Positions 1 through 9,265 of a DNA stretch of 64,000 nucleotides are shown here, in pieces. The DNA is taken from positions 84,138 through 148,137 of the forward strand of contig JAEYVY010000022.1 in the NCBI GenBank assembly GCA_023429375.1, read 5' to 3'. Under the pieces are notes generated by a model that ran no database searches, had not been told where the DNA came from, and saw only the letters and a program-made list of their open reading frames with translations. How positions within the stretch are numbered: position 1 is the first letter of the stretch; each line of letters starts with the position of its first letter. This stretch comes from Bacteroidota bacterium (GTDB lineage: Bacteria > Bacteroidota > Bacteroidia > Bacteroidales > Tannerellaceae). Made by a program: the position numbers and the translations under genes.

Positions 1-795
1 TTTGATTACGTCAGGAAAGCTTGATTCGAATTCGCCATCCATTGTTTTAGGTAATTGCATAGTAGGTTTTAAGAGTCCTAGACTGGATTCTCCAGGAGCA
101 GCTTCTTGGCTAGCATTACCATTAGTCATAACAACCAACATAGGTTCTGCTTTACCTTGTGCAATTAGGTTGTCAAGAATCTGTACGGTTCTTCCTAAGG
201 TTACCCAAGCTTCTTCGTCACCTCCCATACCGTGCAACAGGTAAAGAACAGGGTAGGTGGAATTGCTTTTTTCATAACCGGCAGGTGTGTAAACAGTGAT
301 ACGACGAGTCAAATCTAATGTTGGGCTTTCATACCAGTAACGGGCAACGGTTCCGTGAGGAACTTTGTTTACACTGAATAGGTCACCAATACCACCTTTA
401 ATAATAAAGATGTTAGTCACTGAAGCCACATCGCGGTTCAAGAAAACATTGTTTGGGTCGATTACTTTCAAACCATCAACAATAAATGAATAACTATATA
501 GCTCTGATGGCAGAGGATTAGGAGTTGTGAATTCCCAAACACCTTCGCTGTTTTTTGTCAGATCGGCTGTACCCGGTACGTCAAATTCACCATAAGGAGT
601 TTGTGCTTTTTGTGTAGGCAGAAAATCACCTGTGATTTGTACTTTCCCTGCATCAGGCGCTAGAAAACGGAAAGTAACGGTATTGTTATCATGAATTTCC
701 GGAGAGATAATGTTTTGTCCTCCCCATAATGCCTGTTGAGCAAAACTCGGCAGACTTAATAAACATGTAAGAGTAAATAGTAGGAATGTTCTCAT
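1..795 (-). CDS. Secreted esterase (CE1-like) with N-terminal early-set domain, 3' end outside window
   Basis: This reverse-strand gene starts at 795 and runs off the left edge after 265 codons, so its C-terminus is missing. The N-terminus is a signal peptide (MRTFLLFTLTCLLSLPSFAQ) with a signal peptidase I-like site. Residues about 25-125 read like the immunoglobulin-like or CBM48-like domain found before Bacteroidetes esterases (VTFRFLAPDAGKVQITGDF). An alpha/beta-hydrolase domain follows, with the oxyanion-side motif YPVLYLLHGMGGDEEAW. The nucleophile G-x-S-x-G would lie beyond the edge, so catalytic competence cannot be checked. The likely role is periplasmic or surface hydrolysis of acyl or feruloyl esters on polysaccharides; that is inferred from the family. 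The gene lies 101 bp downstream of the oxoamine-synthase gene on the same strand. Confidence 0.8.
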   Translation of the reverse strand, partial: MRTFLLFTLTCLLSLPSFAQQALWGGQNIISPEIHDNNTVTFRFLAPDAGKVQITGDFLPTQKAQTPYGEFDVPGTADLTKNSEGVWEFTTPNPLPSELYSYSFIVDGLKVIDPNNVFLNRDVASVTNIFIIKGGIGDLFSVNKVPHGTVARYWYESPTLDLTRRITVYTPAGYEKSNSTYPVLYLLHGMGGDEEAWVTLGRTVQILDNLIAQGKAEPMLVVMTNGNASQEAAPGESSLGLLKPTMQLPKTMDGEFESSFPDVIK

Positions 796-859
796 AATAA
801 ATTTGTATTTAATAGTTTATAATCGGTTTGTTCAGAAACAATGTTTTTATGTTGTTAGC

Positions 860-888
860 CCGGCTTTGTACATTGCTCCCAAAGCCGG
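860..888 (-). terminator. Stem-loop between the oxoamine synthase and esterase genes
   Basis: A perfect 9-bp stem, CCGGCTTTG with CAAAGCCGG, and an 11-nt loop begin 8 nt beyond the stop codon of the upstream reverse-strand gene. No U-tract follows on the minus strand, so it may be a weak terminator or an mRNA 3'-end stabiliser rather than a classic intrinsic terminator. Confidence 0.4.
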
Positions 889-896
889 ATTGGACC

Positions 897-2156
897 TTAA
901 GCGTTTGCTTCGAAAGCCTCCTTGATGAGGGCAACACAGGTGTCCATTTGTTCTTTTGTGTGATTGGATGACATGGAAAGTCTCAGGCGCGTACGTTTAT
1001 TGGAAACGGCCGGATAGGTTACCACTCCTGTATATAGTCCTCTTTCGTGTATGTATTGCCCTATTTTACGAAGTTTGTGATCGGGGCCGACAATGACAGG
1101 TATGACTTGCGATTCGGTGTGTCCCGTGTCTAACCCGGCTTCTTTTAGCGCTTTTAAGGTATAGTGGGTGTTTTCCCAAAGTTTGTCTCGATAAGACTTG
1201 TCTTGTTCATAAAGCTCCAGCACTTTGAGAATGCCTGCTGCTGTATGTGGCGCCATGGCGCATGAAAACACATAGGAACGGGCAAACATCCGGATGTAGC
1301 TGATAATCTTCATTTCGCCGGTGACAAAGCCTCCGATTGCCCCAAACGATTTGCTGAAGGTGCCGATGGTCAGATCTATTTCATCTTCCAGTCCGAAATG
1401 TTCGGCTACTCCGCGACCTTTTTCACCGAAGATTAGTGTGGCATGGGCTTCGTCTAAAAGGATACGGGCTCCATATTTTTTACAAACAGCAACGATTTCC
1501 GGCAGATTGACTAAGTCTCCATCCATACTGTATATTCCCTCAATACAAACAAGGGCTCTATGTGGATTCTTAAGATTTTTCAATACAATTTCAAGGTGCT
1601 CGGCATTGTTGTGGCTGAATACTTTAATTTCTGCACCCGACAGTCTGGCCCCGTCATAAATTGATGCATGAGAAAGAATATCCATCACAGCGATATCGCC
1701 AGGCTTTAGTATGCAGGATAAGACGCCTAAGTTAGCACCATAGCCTGTTGGAAATATAACGGTTGCTTCTTTGTTTTTGAATCGGGCAATCGATTCCTCC
1801 AACTGTTTGGACAAATCGTAGTAACCACTCAATAAGGGAGCAGAAACTGCTCCTGTGCCGTATTTGGCAGCAGTATCTTGAAGCGCTTTGATTACTTCCG
1901 GATGGCAGGAATAGCCAAGATAGTTGTATGAACAGAAATTGAGGAAGTCTCTATCCTTCTCTAAATAACGATCATATACCTGAAATTCAGAGCGAGGAGC
2001 TGTGCTGATGGGGTTGCCATAGACCATGTATTTCTTTGCTATAGCGTCTTGCATAAATGCCCAAAATGGTTCTTTCACATCAAAAAGATCGTCACTTTCA
2101 TAGGCTGAAAAATCAGCTAAAGAGTAATCGTCACTGTTAACTTTGTTTATGTCCAT
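897..2156 (-). CDS. Alpha-oxoamine synthase family PLP enzyme (serine palmitoyltransferase/BioF/KBL-like)
   Basis: This is a fold-type I PLP enzyme that condenses an amino acid with an acyl thioester. The Schiff-base lysine lies in GTFSKSFGAIGGF (about residue 268), with the upstream aspartate and histidine in LLDEAHATLIF and the substrate-site motif SHASIYDGARLSG. The lysine motif looks closer to serine palmitoyltransferases than to the GTLGKA-type motif of BioF. The 419-aa protein carries about 50 residues before the usual start of the fold. An in-frame ATG at 2222 would add 22 residues of no family character, so I prefer the ATG at 2156. No biotin genes lie nearby, which argues against a BioF role. 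Sphingolipid or sulfonolipid base synthesis is the leading inference; the exact amino acid and acyl donor are unknown. Confidence 0.78.
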   Translation of the reverse strand: MDINKVNSDDYSLADFSAYESDDLFDVKEPFWAFMQDAIAKKYMVYGNPISTAPRSEFQVYDRYLEKDRDFLNFCSYNYLGYSCHPEVIKALQDTAAKYGTGAVSAPLLSGYYDLSKQLEESIARFKNKEATVIFPTGYGANLGVLSCILKPGDIAVMDILSHASIYDGARLSGAEIKVFSHNNAEHLEIVLKNLKNPHRALVCIEGIYSMDGDLVNLPEIVAVCKKYGARILLDEAHATLIFGEKGRGVAEHFGLEDEIDLTIGTFSKSFGAIGGFVTGEMKIISYIRMFARSYVFSCAMAPHTAAGILKVLELYEQDKSYRDKLWENTHYTLKALKEAGLDTGHTESQVIPVIVGPDHKLRKIGQYIHERGLYTGVVTYPAVSNKRTRLRLSMSSNHTKEQMDTCVALIKEAFEANA

Positions 2157-2250
2157 GTCGTACTTAGTTATAATAAGATTCCTTAGCAGGAATTCATCGT
2201 GGTTTTGATGTGCAAGATACAAAGTTTCTCTGAATAATTAATTTACAAGC

Positions 2251-2286
2251 AAAAAAATAGGGTACCCTTGTAAGGATACCCTATTC
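2251..2286 (-). terminator. Intrinsic terminator of rpsA
   Basis: On the minus strand a 9-bp stem (AATAGGGTA with TACCCTATT) is followed by a run of seven U residues. It lies 20 nt after the rpsA stop codon. Confidence 0.8.
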
Positions 2287-2305
2287 TATATGGATTAAAA
2301 GTGGA

Positions 2306-4102
2306 TTATTTGTTTCCTTCCAACTTTTCTTTCAACGCAGCAAGTTCTTCGATGTCACCTAATGTAGTTTTTTCCATTTGACCGGAAACTACAGAAGTTT
2401 CTTCTTCTTTCTTAGTACGTTTAGCTGAAGCTTTCTTTTCTGCAACAACTTCTTTCTTAGCTGATTTTTGTTCATCTTCGAAGATACGGCTGTGAGAAAG
2501 GATGATGCGTTTTGCTTCTTTGTTGAATTCGATTACCTTGAACTCAAGTTTTTCATCAACAACAGCTTGTGAGCCATCTTCTTTTACCAAGTGCTTTGGA
2601 GTAGCGAAACCTTCAACGCCATAAGGCAATGAGATTACTGCACCCTTGTCTAGTACTTCGATAATTGTTCCTTCGTGTACTGAGCCAACTGTGAAGATTG
2701 TTTCAAATACATCCCAAGGATTTTCTTCTAATTGTTTGTGGCCTAAGCTTAAGCGACGGTTTTCCTTGTCGATTTCCAATACTTGTACTTCGATTTCAGC
2801 ACCGATTTGAGTGAATTCACTTGGGTGTTTGATTTTCTTAGTCCAAGAAAGGTCAGAGATGTGGATCAATCCGTCAACACCTTCTTCGATTTCTACGAAT
2901 ACACCGAAGTTAGTGAAGTTGCGTACTTTCGCTGTGTGTTGAGAACCAACTGGGTAACGAGTTTCGATATCTTCCCATGGATCAGCTTTTAATTGCTTGA
3001 TACCAAGAGACATCTTACGTTCGTCGCGGTCAAGTGTCAATACTACAGCTTCGATTTCGTCACCTACCTTCATGAAGTCTTGTGCACTGCGTAAGTGTTG
3101 AGTCCAAGACATTTCAGATACGTGGATCAAACCTTCAACTCCCGGAGCGATTTCGATGAACGCACCGTAGTCAGCCATAACCACTACTTTACCTTTAACT
3201 TTGTCGCCAACTTTCAAGTCTGGATTCAAAGCATCCCATGGATGTGGAGTAAGTTGTTTCAAACCAAGAGCGATACGTTTCTTTTCGTCGTCGAAGTCAA
3301 GGATAACAACGTTGATCTTTTGATCAAGCTGTACGATTTCTTCTGGATGAGAAACACGGCCCCATGAAAGGTCTGTGATGTGAATCAAGCCATCTACGCC
3401 ACCCAAGTCGATGAATACACCGTATGAAGTGATATTCTTAACTGTACCTTCAAGTACTTGTCCTTTTTCAAGTTTAGAGATGATGTCTTTCTTCTGTTGT
3501 TCAAGTTCAGCTTCGATAAGAGCTTTGTGAGAAACAACAACGTTCTTAAATTCTTGATTGATCTTAACAATCTTGAATTCCATTGTCTTACCAACGAATA
3601 CATCGTAGTCGCGGATAGGCTTAACATCGATTTGTGAACCCGGAAGGAATGCTTCGATTCCGAATACATCAACGATCATACCGCCCTTAGTACGACATTT
3701 GATAAATCCTTTGATGATTTCGTCTTTTTCAAGTGCTTCGTTAACACGATCCCAAGAACGTGTAGCACGTGCTTTTTTGTGAGAAAGGATTAATTGTCCT
3801 TTTTTGTCTTCTTGGCTTTCGATGTAAACTTCTACTTCGTCACCAATTTTTAATTCCGGATTGTAACGGAATTCTGACATAGGCACAACGCCGTCAGATT
3901 TGAAACCGATGTTCACTACTACTTCACGTTTGTTAAGTGCAGTCACGGTTCCCATAACCACTTCCTTATCCTTTACTGTGTTTAAGGTTTGGTCATACGT
4001 GTTAATAAGTTCTTCTTGACTCATGTCGCTGAAGACTTCTCCTTTTTCGTAGGAGTCCCAATTGAAATCTTCAATTGGAGCGATGTTTTTTAAATTTTCC
4101 AT
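2306..4102 (-). CDS. rpsA: 30S ribosomal protein S1
   Basis: S1 binds mRNA on the small subunit and helps unfold and place it for initiation. The 598-aa protein contains six S1 (OB-fold) repeats, starting near residues 49, 129, 216, 302, 388 and 474. Repeats 3-5 carry the clearest signatures (for example YGVFIDLGGVDGLIHITDLS). The tail after about residue 550 is lysine/glutamate-rich and low in complexity. Length and repeat number match the family. It appears monocistronic, with its own TACCTTTG promoter element about 80 bp upstream and a strong terminator. S1 is considered especially important in Bacteroidetes, where Shine-Dalgarno pairing is little used; that is general knowledge, not visible here. 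Confidence 0.97.
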   Translation of the reverse strand: MENLKNIAPIEDFNWDSYEKGEVFSDMSQEELINTYDQTLNTVKDKEVVMGTVTALNKREVVVNIGFKSDGVVPMSEFRYNPELKIGDEVEVYIESQEDKKGQLILSHKKARATRSWDRVNEALEKDEIIKGFIKCRTKGGMIVDVFGIEAFLPGSQIDVKPIRDYDVFVGKTMEFKIVKINQEFKNVVVSHKALIEAELEQQKKDIISKLEKGQVLEGTVKNITSYGVFIDLGGVDGLIHITDLSWGRVSHPEEIVQLDQKINVVILDFDDEKKRIALGLKQLTPHPWDALNPDLKVGDKVKGKVVVMADYGAFIEIAPGVEGLIHVSEMSWTQHLRSAQDFMKVGDEIEAVVLTLDRDERKMSLGIKQLKADPWEDIETRYPVGSQHTAKVRNFTNFGVFVEIEEGVDGLIHISDLSWTKKIKHPSEFTQIGAEIEVQVLEIDKENRRLSLGHKQLEENPWDVFETIFTVGSVHEGTIIEVLDKGAVISLPYGVEGFATPKHLVKEDGSQAVVDEKLEFKVIEFNKEAKRIILSHSRIFEDEQKSAKKEVVAEKKASAKRTKKEEETSVVSGQMEKTTLGDIEELAALKEKLEGNK

Positions 4103-4179
4103 CTTTTAAATTGTTAATACTATAGTTTAATTTTACTAATAAGTTAGACATTATGTTGTGTAATCTCTAAAAAGTGGTG

Positions 4180-4187
4180 CAAAGGTA
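4180..4187 (-). promoter_or_regulatory. -7 element of rpsA promoter
   Basis: The minus strand reads TACCTTTG, matching the Bacteroidetes -7 consensus TAnnTTTG exactly, and would give a 5' leader of about 75 nt for rpsA. I do not see a clear -33 TTG at the usual distance. Confidence 0.6.
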
Positions 4188-4413
4188 TCTTTTTTTTCTG
4201 GATTACTAGTGTATTCATCCCGATTATTTTACACTTAACTGCGTTGTTTTGAGTGTTTTCCTACTTAACATGAGTTTGACCCTGTCTAATACTGTATAAC
4301 GATTACTTTTCTTATGGTTAATAAATGTAAAATAAAGTCATATGCGTTAAACGTATTCATTTTTATAGCGTCTATTGAATTCAGTTGAAAAATATTTTTT
4401 ACATAGACGTATT

Positions 4414-7227
4414 ATGAAATTACATCGTTTCCTTTTAATAATGTGTTTGTTGATTTCTCCAATTTTCGTTTTTGCTCAACAAAGTAATCGGGTAGATATT
4501 ACGGGGCAAATAGTTGAAGAAGGAAATGAAACCCCAATCGAACAAGCCACTATTCGACTGCTGAGTATTAAAGACAGTACGATGATTGGTGGAGTTGTAA
4601 GTACGAAAAACGGCTCTTTTAGATTGAAAAATATCAGGCCGGGGAATTATCTACTTCATGTTTCCTTTGTCGGTTTCGACCATTTGTACCAACCACTTGA
4701 GATTACAGGCAAGAAAAATCCGGTGAATGTAGGTAAGTTAGAGTTAAGTGATGGGGCAATTGCCTTGGGTGAAGCCGTAGTGGTCGGGAAAGCTCCCGAA
4801 GTGGTCGTAAAAAACGATACGGTTGAATATAACGCCGATTCATATAAAGTAAGTGAAGGTTCTATGCTGGAGGATCTATTGAAAAAGATGCCTGGTGTAG
4901 AAGTAAACTCGGAAGGAAAGGTAACGGTTAACGGCAAGGAAATTAAGAAAATTATGGTTGATGGTAAAGAATTTTTTACCAACGACCCGAAAGTGGCTTC
5001 CAAAAACCTGCCGGCAGAGATGGTTGAGAAAATCCAAGTGTATGACCGAAAGAGCGAAATGTCAATGATGACCGGATTTGATGACGGTGATGAAGAAGCA
5101 ACTATCAACCTGACGGTCAAGCCAGGCATGAAACAAGGCTGGTTTGGAAATGCATTTGCCGGCTATGGTAGCAAAGACCGTTATGAAGGAAATGCCATGG
5201 TGAACCGCTTTATAAATAACGACCAGATAACATTCATGGGCGGGCTTAATAATACCAATAATATGGGCTTCTCGGACTTGGCATCAACCATGTTCTCAGG
5301 GATGGGAGGTGGCGGACGCCGATTTATGGGTGGCGGTGGTGCCGGTAATGGGATAACCTCTTCTGCAAATGCCGGGCTTAACTTCAGTAAAGAATTTAAT
5401 TCAGCCTTGACTTGGTCCGGAAATGCCCGTTATTCTCATTCAGACAACGATGCAGAAAGCAAGATGAGAAAGGAAAGCTTCCTGCCCGATGATAGTACCT
5501 TACTTGAATATACAAAGAGAAGGAATAATCCGATAAGCGATAATGTGGGTGCCGAATTCCGTTTGGAATGGAAGCCAGACACGTTGACTACCCTTATTTT
5601 CCGTCCGGAAATAGGATATAGCCGGAGTTCAGCCGTTGGCGATGAATTGACTGATGTAATGAGTAATGGTCTGGATACAGTTCGTCGCGTTAGCTCACAA
5701 AACAGATCAGAGGGTGAAGGATACAACTTGAACGCTCGCTTGGAATTCAGTCGTAAACTGAATTCTGAAGGTCGTGTGTTCAGTGCATCATTCTCAGGAG
5801 GATTAAGCGATTCGTATTCGAATGAAGATTATTACTATGAAGAAAAGGTTGCACAAAGAAACGATAGTATCCTCGATCAGCGTATTAAATATGATAATGG
5901 CGGCTATAACTACAGGGTATTTGCTTCTTGGGTTGAACCATTAGGAAGAAATAATTTCTTGCAGTTGACCTATAGCTTTAGCCAACGTCAACAAGAGTCA
6001 TTCAAGAATTCGTATAATATAGATTATGAAACAGGTTTGTATGATAAACTGGATACGGCTTATAGCAAGAACTTCCGTAATGACTTTATCTCTCAACGTG
6101 CAGGGATCAGTTTCAAATCTCAACGTGCAAAATATAACTACACGATTGGATTCAATGTAGACCCATCGTATAGTAAGAGTGAGAACTTTGTAGGCTCGAC
6201 CGTTCTTTCCAGCTTCTCGCGTAACGTGTTGAATTTTTCTCCTACTGCACAGTTTAATTATTTGTTTAGCAAGCAAACGAACTTACGTGTATGGTATAAT
6301 GGTAGGACAAGTCAACCGAATATGACGCAGTTGCAACTTGTGCCCGATATTTCCAATCCGTTGAATACGATTATCGGTAATCCGGATTTGAAACCTACTT
6401 ATACGAATAATCTCTCTATCCGTTTCAATAGATTCATTCCCGAACAACAAACAGCTTTCTTAATTATGGCTAACGGAAACTATGTCATTAACGATATTGT
6501 TCAATCGTCAGTCTATAGTAAGGAAGAAGTAGGAAAACGAGAAACAACGTATAAGAACGTAAACGGCAATTATAATGGTAATATCCGTATGATTGTGAAT
6601 ACGCCGTTAAAGAATAAGAAGTTCTCCGTTAATTCAATGTCATTTGTTTCATTCAATAACTCAAATGGATTTACGAATGGACAAAAGAATAGGAACACCC
6701 AGCTTATTCTATCAGAAAATGCCGGCATTGATTATCGTTCTTCTTTATTTGATTTAGGAATTAATGGAAGTATTTCGTATAACAAAACAGAAAATACGTT
6801 ACAGGCAGAACGCAATCTGAAAACGTTCAATTATAGAGGCGGGGCGAATACAACGATTTATTTGCCATATAACTTTAAATTGGAAAGTGATATCAATTAC
6901 TCAACCAACTCGGGTTATGCCGATGGGTTTGAGCAGGAAGAATGGATGTGGAATGCTTCCCTTTCCAAGAACTTCTTAAAAGCTAATCAGGGAACCTTGC
7001 GATTTAAGATTTATGACATTTTGCAACAACGCAGTAATATATCATATAGTGCAACGGCTGCGGCAACCACTTACTCTGAATACAATACGCTGAATAGTTA
7101 CTTCATGGTGCACTTTATTTATAGATTCAGCATATTTAAAGGTGGTGCCTCCCGTTCAGATATGAGAGGGCCGGGCGGCAGAAGATTTGGTGGGCCTGGC
7201 GGTCCTCCTCCTGCTGTAAGATTCTAA
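4414..7227 (+). CDS. Outer-membrane beta-barrel protein with CarboxypepD_reg-like domain (TonB-receptor-like, OMP_b-brl_3 type)
   Basis: The protein starts with a signal peptide (MKLHRFLLIMCLLISPIFVF, cleavage near FAQ). Residues about 24-110 form a carboxypeptidase regulatory-like sandwich (VDITGQIVEEGNETPIEQAT). A plug-like domain at about 130-230 contains MPGVEVNSEGKVTVNGKEIK, followed by a long region rich in alternating aromatic strands ending in a barrel. The C-terminus is glycine/proline-rich (GGPGGPPPAVRF). A glycine-rich insert (GMGGGGRRFMGGGG) lies near residue 300. A TTG at 4375 would extend the frame upstream but would put 13 residues before the signal peptide, so the ATG at 4414 is preferred. 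Such proteins resemble TonB-dependent receptors; the substrate is unknown. No SusD partner follows. Confidence 0.85.
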   Translation: MKLHRFLLIMCLLISPIFVFAQQSNRVDITGQIVEEGNETPIEQATIRLLSIKDSTMIGGVVSTKNGSFRLKNIRPGNYLLHVSFVGFDHLYQPLEITGKKNPVNVGKLELSDGAIALGEAVVVGKAPEVVVKNDTVEYNADSYKVSEGSMLEDLLKKMPGVEVNSEGKVTVNGKEIKKIMVDGKEFFTNDPKVASKNLPAEMVEKIQVYDRKSEMSMMTGFDDGDEEATINLTVKPGMKQGWFGNAFAGYGSKDRYEGNAMVNRFINNDQITFMGGLNNTNNMGFSDLASTMFSGMGGGGRRFMGGGGAGNGITSSANAGLNFSKEFNSALTWSGNARYSHSDNDAESKMRKESFLPDDSTLLEYTKRRNNPISDNVGAEFRLEWKPDTLTTLIFRPEIGYSRSSAVGDELTDVMSNGLDTVRRVSSQNRSEGEGYNLNARLEFSRKLNSEGRVFSASFSGGLSDSYSNEDYYYEEKVAQRNDSILDQRIKYDNGGYNYRVFASWVEPLGRNNFLQLTYSFSQRQQESFKNSYNIDYETGLYDKLDTAYSKNFRNDFISQRAGISFKSQRAKYNYTIGFNVDPSYSKSENFVGSTVLSSFSRNVLNFSPTAQFNYLFSKQTNLRVWYNGRTSQPNMTQLQLVPDISNPLNTIIGNPDLKPTYTNNLSIRFNRFIPEQQTAFLIMANGNYVINDIVQSSVYSKEEVGKRETTYKNVNGNYNGNIRMIVNTPLKNKKFSVNSMSFVSFNNSNGFTNGQKNRNTQLILSENAGIDYRSSLFDLGINGSISYNKTENTLQAERNLKTFNYRGGANTTIYLPYNFKLESDINYSTNSGYADGFEQEEWMWNASLSKNFLKANQGTLRFKIYDILQQRSNISYSATAAATTYSEYNTLNSYFMVHFIYRFSIFKGGASRSDMRGPGGRRFGGPGGPPPAVRF

Positions 7228-7253
7228 AATAGAACTAATAGGTTTATTTAAAT

Positions 7254-7308
7254 ACATTTCCTATCTTTATTAGCCTTTACGGATAGTATTGAAAGGAAAT
7301 GTTTTTTT
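7254..7308 (+). terminator. Terminator-like hairpin directly before the cls start codon
   Basis: ACATTTC (7254-7260) pairs with GAAATGT (7296-7302), and CTATC (7261-7265) with GATAG (7282-7286). Seven T residues follow and run straight into the ATG at 7309. It could end transcription of the outer-membrane protein gene or form a leader structure for cls. Confidence 0.45.
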
Positions 7309-8733
7309 ATGCTTATGCAAACTGTTTTAGGGACAATTCTCTTTATCTTGTATACTGTTACGATTCTGGGTTTGGTGCTTGTCATAATAACTGAGAATCG
7401 AAATCCTTTGAAGACGATTCCTTGGGTAATCGTATTATTGTTTATACCCGGAATAGGATTGTTGTTTTACTTTTTCTTCGGACAAGACAACCGAAAGCAG
7501 CGAATCATTTCAAGGAGAACTTATAAACGGATAAAGAAAAGGCCATTCCTAGGCGGTTATAAGAAAGATGTCTGTTTAGCTCCTGAGAAATATACTCCAC
7601 TGATTGCTCTACTTGAATCAAGCAATAGTGCGGCATTGCTATACGGTACAGATATCAAAATCTATACGAATGGAGAGGAGAAATTCCGTGATTTATTGGA
7701 AGCCATTGCCAATGCCGAACATCATATACATATTCAGTATTACATTTTTTGTGATGATGCCATTGGGACCAAGGTTAAAGATGCATTAATCGTCAAAGCG
7801 AAACAAGGGGTGCAAGTACGTGTCCTTTATGATGATGTGGGCTCGTGGAAGGTAAAGAATCAGTTTTATCAGGAGATGAAGGATGCCGGAATTCAGGTCT
7901 TCCCGTTTCTAAAAGTAGTCTTTCCTATTCTGACAAGTAAAGTGAATTATCGTAACCACCGTAAAATAGTAGTTGTTGACGGTAAAATCGGTTTTATTGG
8001 TGGGATGAACATCGCAGATCGATATGTAAAAGGAACTACCTGGGGGGTATGGCGAGACACACACTTCAGATTTACGGGCAAAGGTGTGCATGGATTACAA
8101 TCCGTTTTTCTAATTGATTGGTATGTTGTAACCAAAGATCTGATTGATGCACCTGTATACTATCAAAAAGTAAAGGCCAATAGTAGTAATCTTATGCAGG
8201 TGGTAACGAGTGGACCTGTCGGTGTTTGGCGAACACTGTTGCAGGCAACGATCTATGCCATTGGTAATGCAAAGAAATGCGTTTATATTCAAACGCCCTA
8301 TTTCCTGCCAACAGAAGGGTTGAATCAAGTGTTGCAGACAGCTGCCTTGGCTGGTGTGGATGTAAGGCTCATGCTTCCGAATAAGTCTGATACGCACCTT
8401 GTGAATATGGCTAGCCATTCATTTATCGATGAGATGGAGAGGTCGGGCGTAAAAGTGTTCTTATATAAGCCGGGATTTTTGCATTCAAAGCTGATTCTCA
8501 TCGACGACGATCTGACCATCGTCGGTTCGGCCAATATGGACTTCCGCAGCTTCGAGCATAACTTTGAAGTAAACGCATTTATTTATGATCAAGACTTTGC
8601 ATTGAAGATGAAAGAAGTCTTCTACAGAGATATGAAAGACAGTGAATTGTTAATACCTTCTGTCTGGCTGAAAAGACCTCTTAAGCAACGATTGACCGAA
8701 TCGTTTATGCGTCTGTTCTCTCCTCTGTTCTAA
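7309..8733 (+). CDS. cls: Cardiolipin synthase (phospholipase D superfamily)
   Basis: This membrane enzyme condenses two phosphatidylglycerol molecules, or related lipids, into cardiolipin. Two transmembrane segments occupy residues about 3-25 and 35-56. Two HKD motifs follow: HRKIVVVDGKIGFIGGMN near residue 214 and HSKLILIDDDLTIVGSAN near residue 391, both with intact His-Lys-Asp. The length of 474 aa is typical. The start could be the ATG at 7309 or the one at 7315. The 3' end overlaps the 3' end of rsmD on the other strand by 29 bp. A terminator-like hairpin with a T-tract abuts the start codon. Confidence 0.93.
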   Translation: MLMQTVLGTILFILYTVTILGLVLVIITENRNPLKTIPWVIVLLFIPGIGLLFYFFFGQDNRKQRIISRRTYKRIKKRPFLGGYKKDVCLAPEKYTPLIALLESSNSAALLYGTDIKIYTNGEEKFRDLLEAIANAEHHIHIQYYIFCDDAIGTKVKDALIVKAKQGVQVRVLYDDVGSWKVKNQFYQEMKDAGIQVFPFLKVVFPILTSKVNYRNHRKIVVVDGKIGFIGGMNIADRYVKGTTWGVWRDTHFRFTGKGVHGLQSVFLIDWYVVTKDLIDAPVYYQKVKANSSNLMQVVTSGPVGVWRTLLQATIYAIGNAKKCVYIQTPYFLPTEGLNQVLQTAALAGVDVRLMLPNKSDTHLVNMASHSFIDEMERSGVKVFLYKPGFLHSKLILIDDDLTIVGSANMDFRSFEHNFEVNAFIYDQDFALKMKEVFYRDMKDSELLIPSVWLKRPLKQRLTESFMRLFSPLF

Positions 8734-9265
8734 TGAAAATAGTGAAGTTTACTGAGCCGTATACACGCTTCTGAAAGAAGTAAGGTAGGGCTGAAAAGTC
8801 ATACTCCTTGGGGTGTTCCATAATAAAGATACCCCCCTTGCGTAACAAGTTGCGGTTTATGACTAGCTGAGGGATCTCTTTTAAATCAGCTAAGGCATAA
8901 GGCGGATCAGCAAAGATAAGGTCGTACGATTCAGGCTTTGCTGTATTCAAAAAGCGGAAAGCGTCTCCACAGATCAGATTTAATGAATCTGTTTTCAGTT
9001 CTTTGGCCACTTTCGAAATGAACGAAGCGTGGGCATTATTTTTCTCAACGGCCGTCACTTTGTCGCATCCTCGTGAAATCAATTCAAAGGCAATGCTTCC
9101 TGTTCCCGAGAAAAGGTCCAATGCATTTTCCATTTCCTCAAGTTCAATTAGATTTGCTAATACATTGAAAAGGTTTTCTTTTGCAAAGTCTGTTGTTGGA
9201 CGAGCCCCAAAAGAAGAAGGGACTGTAAAACGACGACGTCCATATTTTCCGCTAATTATTCGCAT
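8705..9265 (-). CDS. rsmD: 16S rRNA (guanine966-N2)-methyltransferase RsmD
   Basis: The enzyme methylates G966 of 16S rRNA using S-adenosylmethionine. The 186-aa protein begins with the family signature MRIISGKYGRRRF, has the SAM-binding loop ALDLFSGTGSIAFE at about residues 48-61, and the catalytic DPPY motif in LIFADPPYAL near residue 118. It overlaps the upstream DUF3822 gene by 10 nt, which implies translational coupling. At the other end it overlaps cls tail to tail. Confidence 0.95.
   Translation of the reverse strand: MRIISGKYGRRRFTVPSSFGARPTTDFAKENLFNVLANLIELEEMENALDLFSGTGSIAFELISRGCDKVTAVEKNNAHASFISKVAKELKTDSLNLICGDAFRFLNTAKPESYDLIFADPPYALADLKEIPQLVINRNLLRKGGIFIMEHPKEYDFSALPYFFQKRVYGSVNFTIFIRTEERTDA

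Noticed and set aside
4216..4226. A single CATCCCGATTA followed by TTTT before the 4.4-kb gene, resembling a core of the 22-bp arrays.
   Set aside because: No second core follows at 22 bp, so it may be chance.
4656..5129. A 157-codon minus-strand frame and several others antisense to the outer-membrane genes.
   Set aside because: They are shadows of the long plus-strand coding frame, without recognisable domains or their own start signals.
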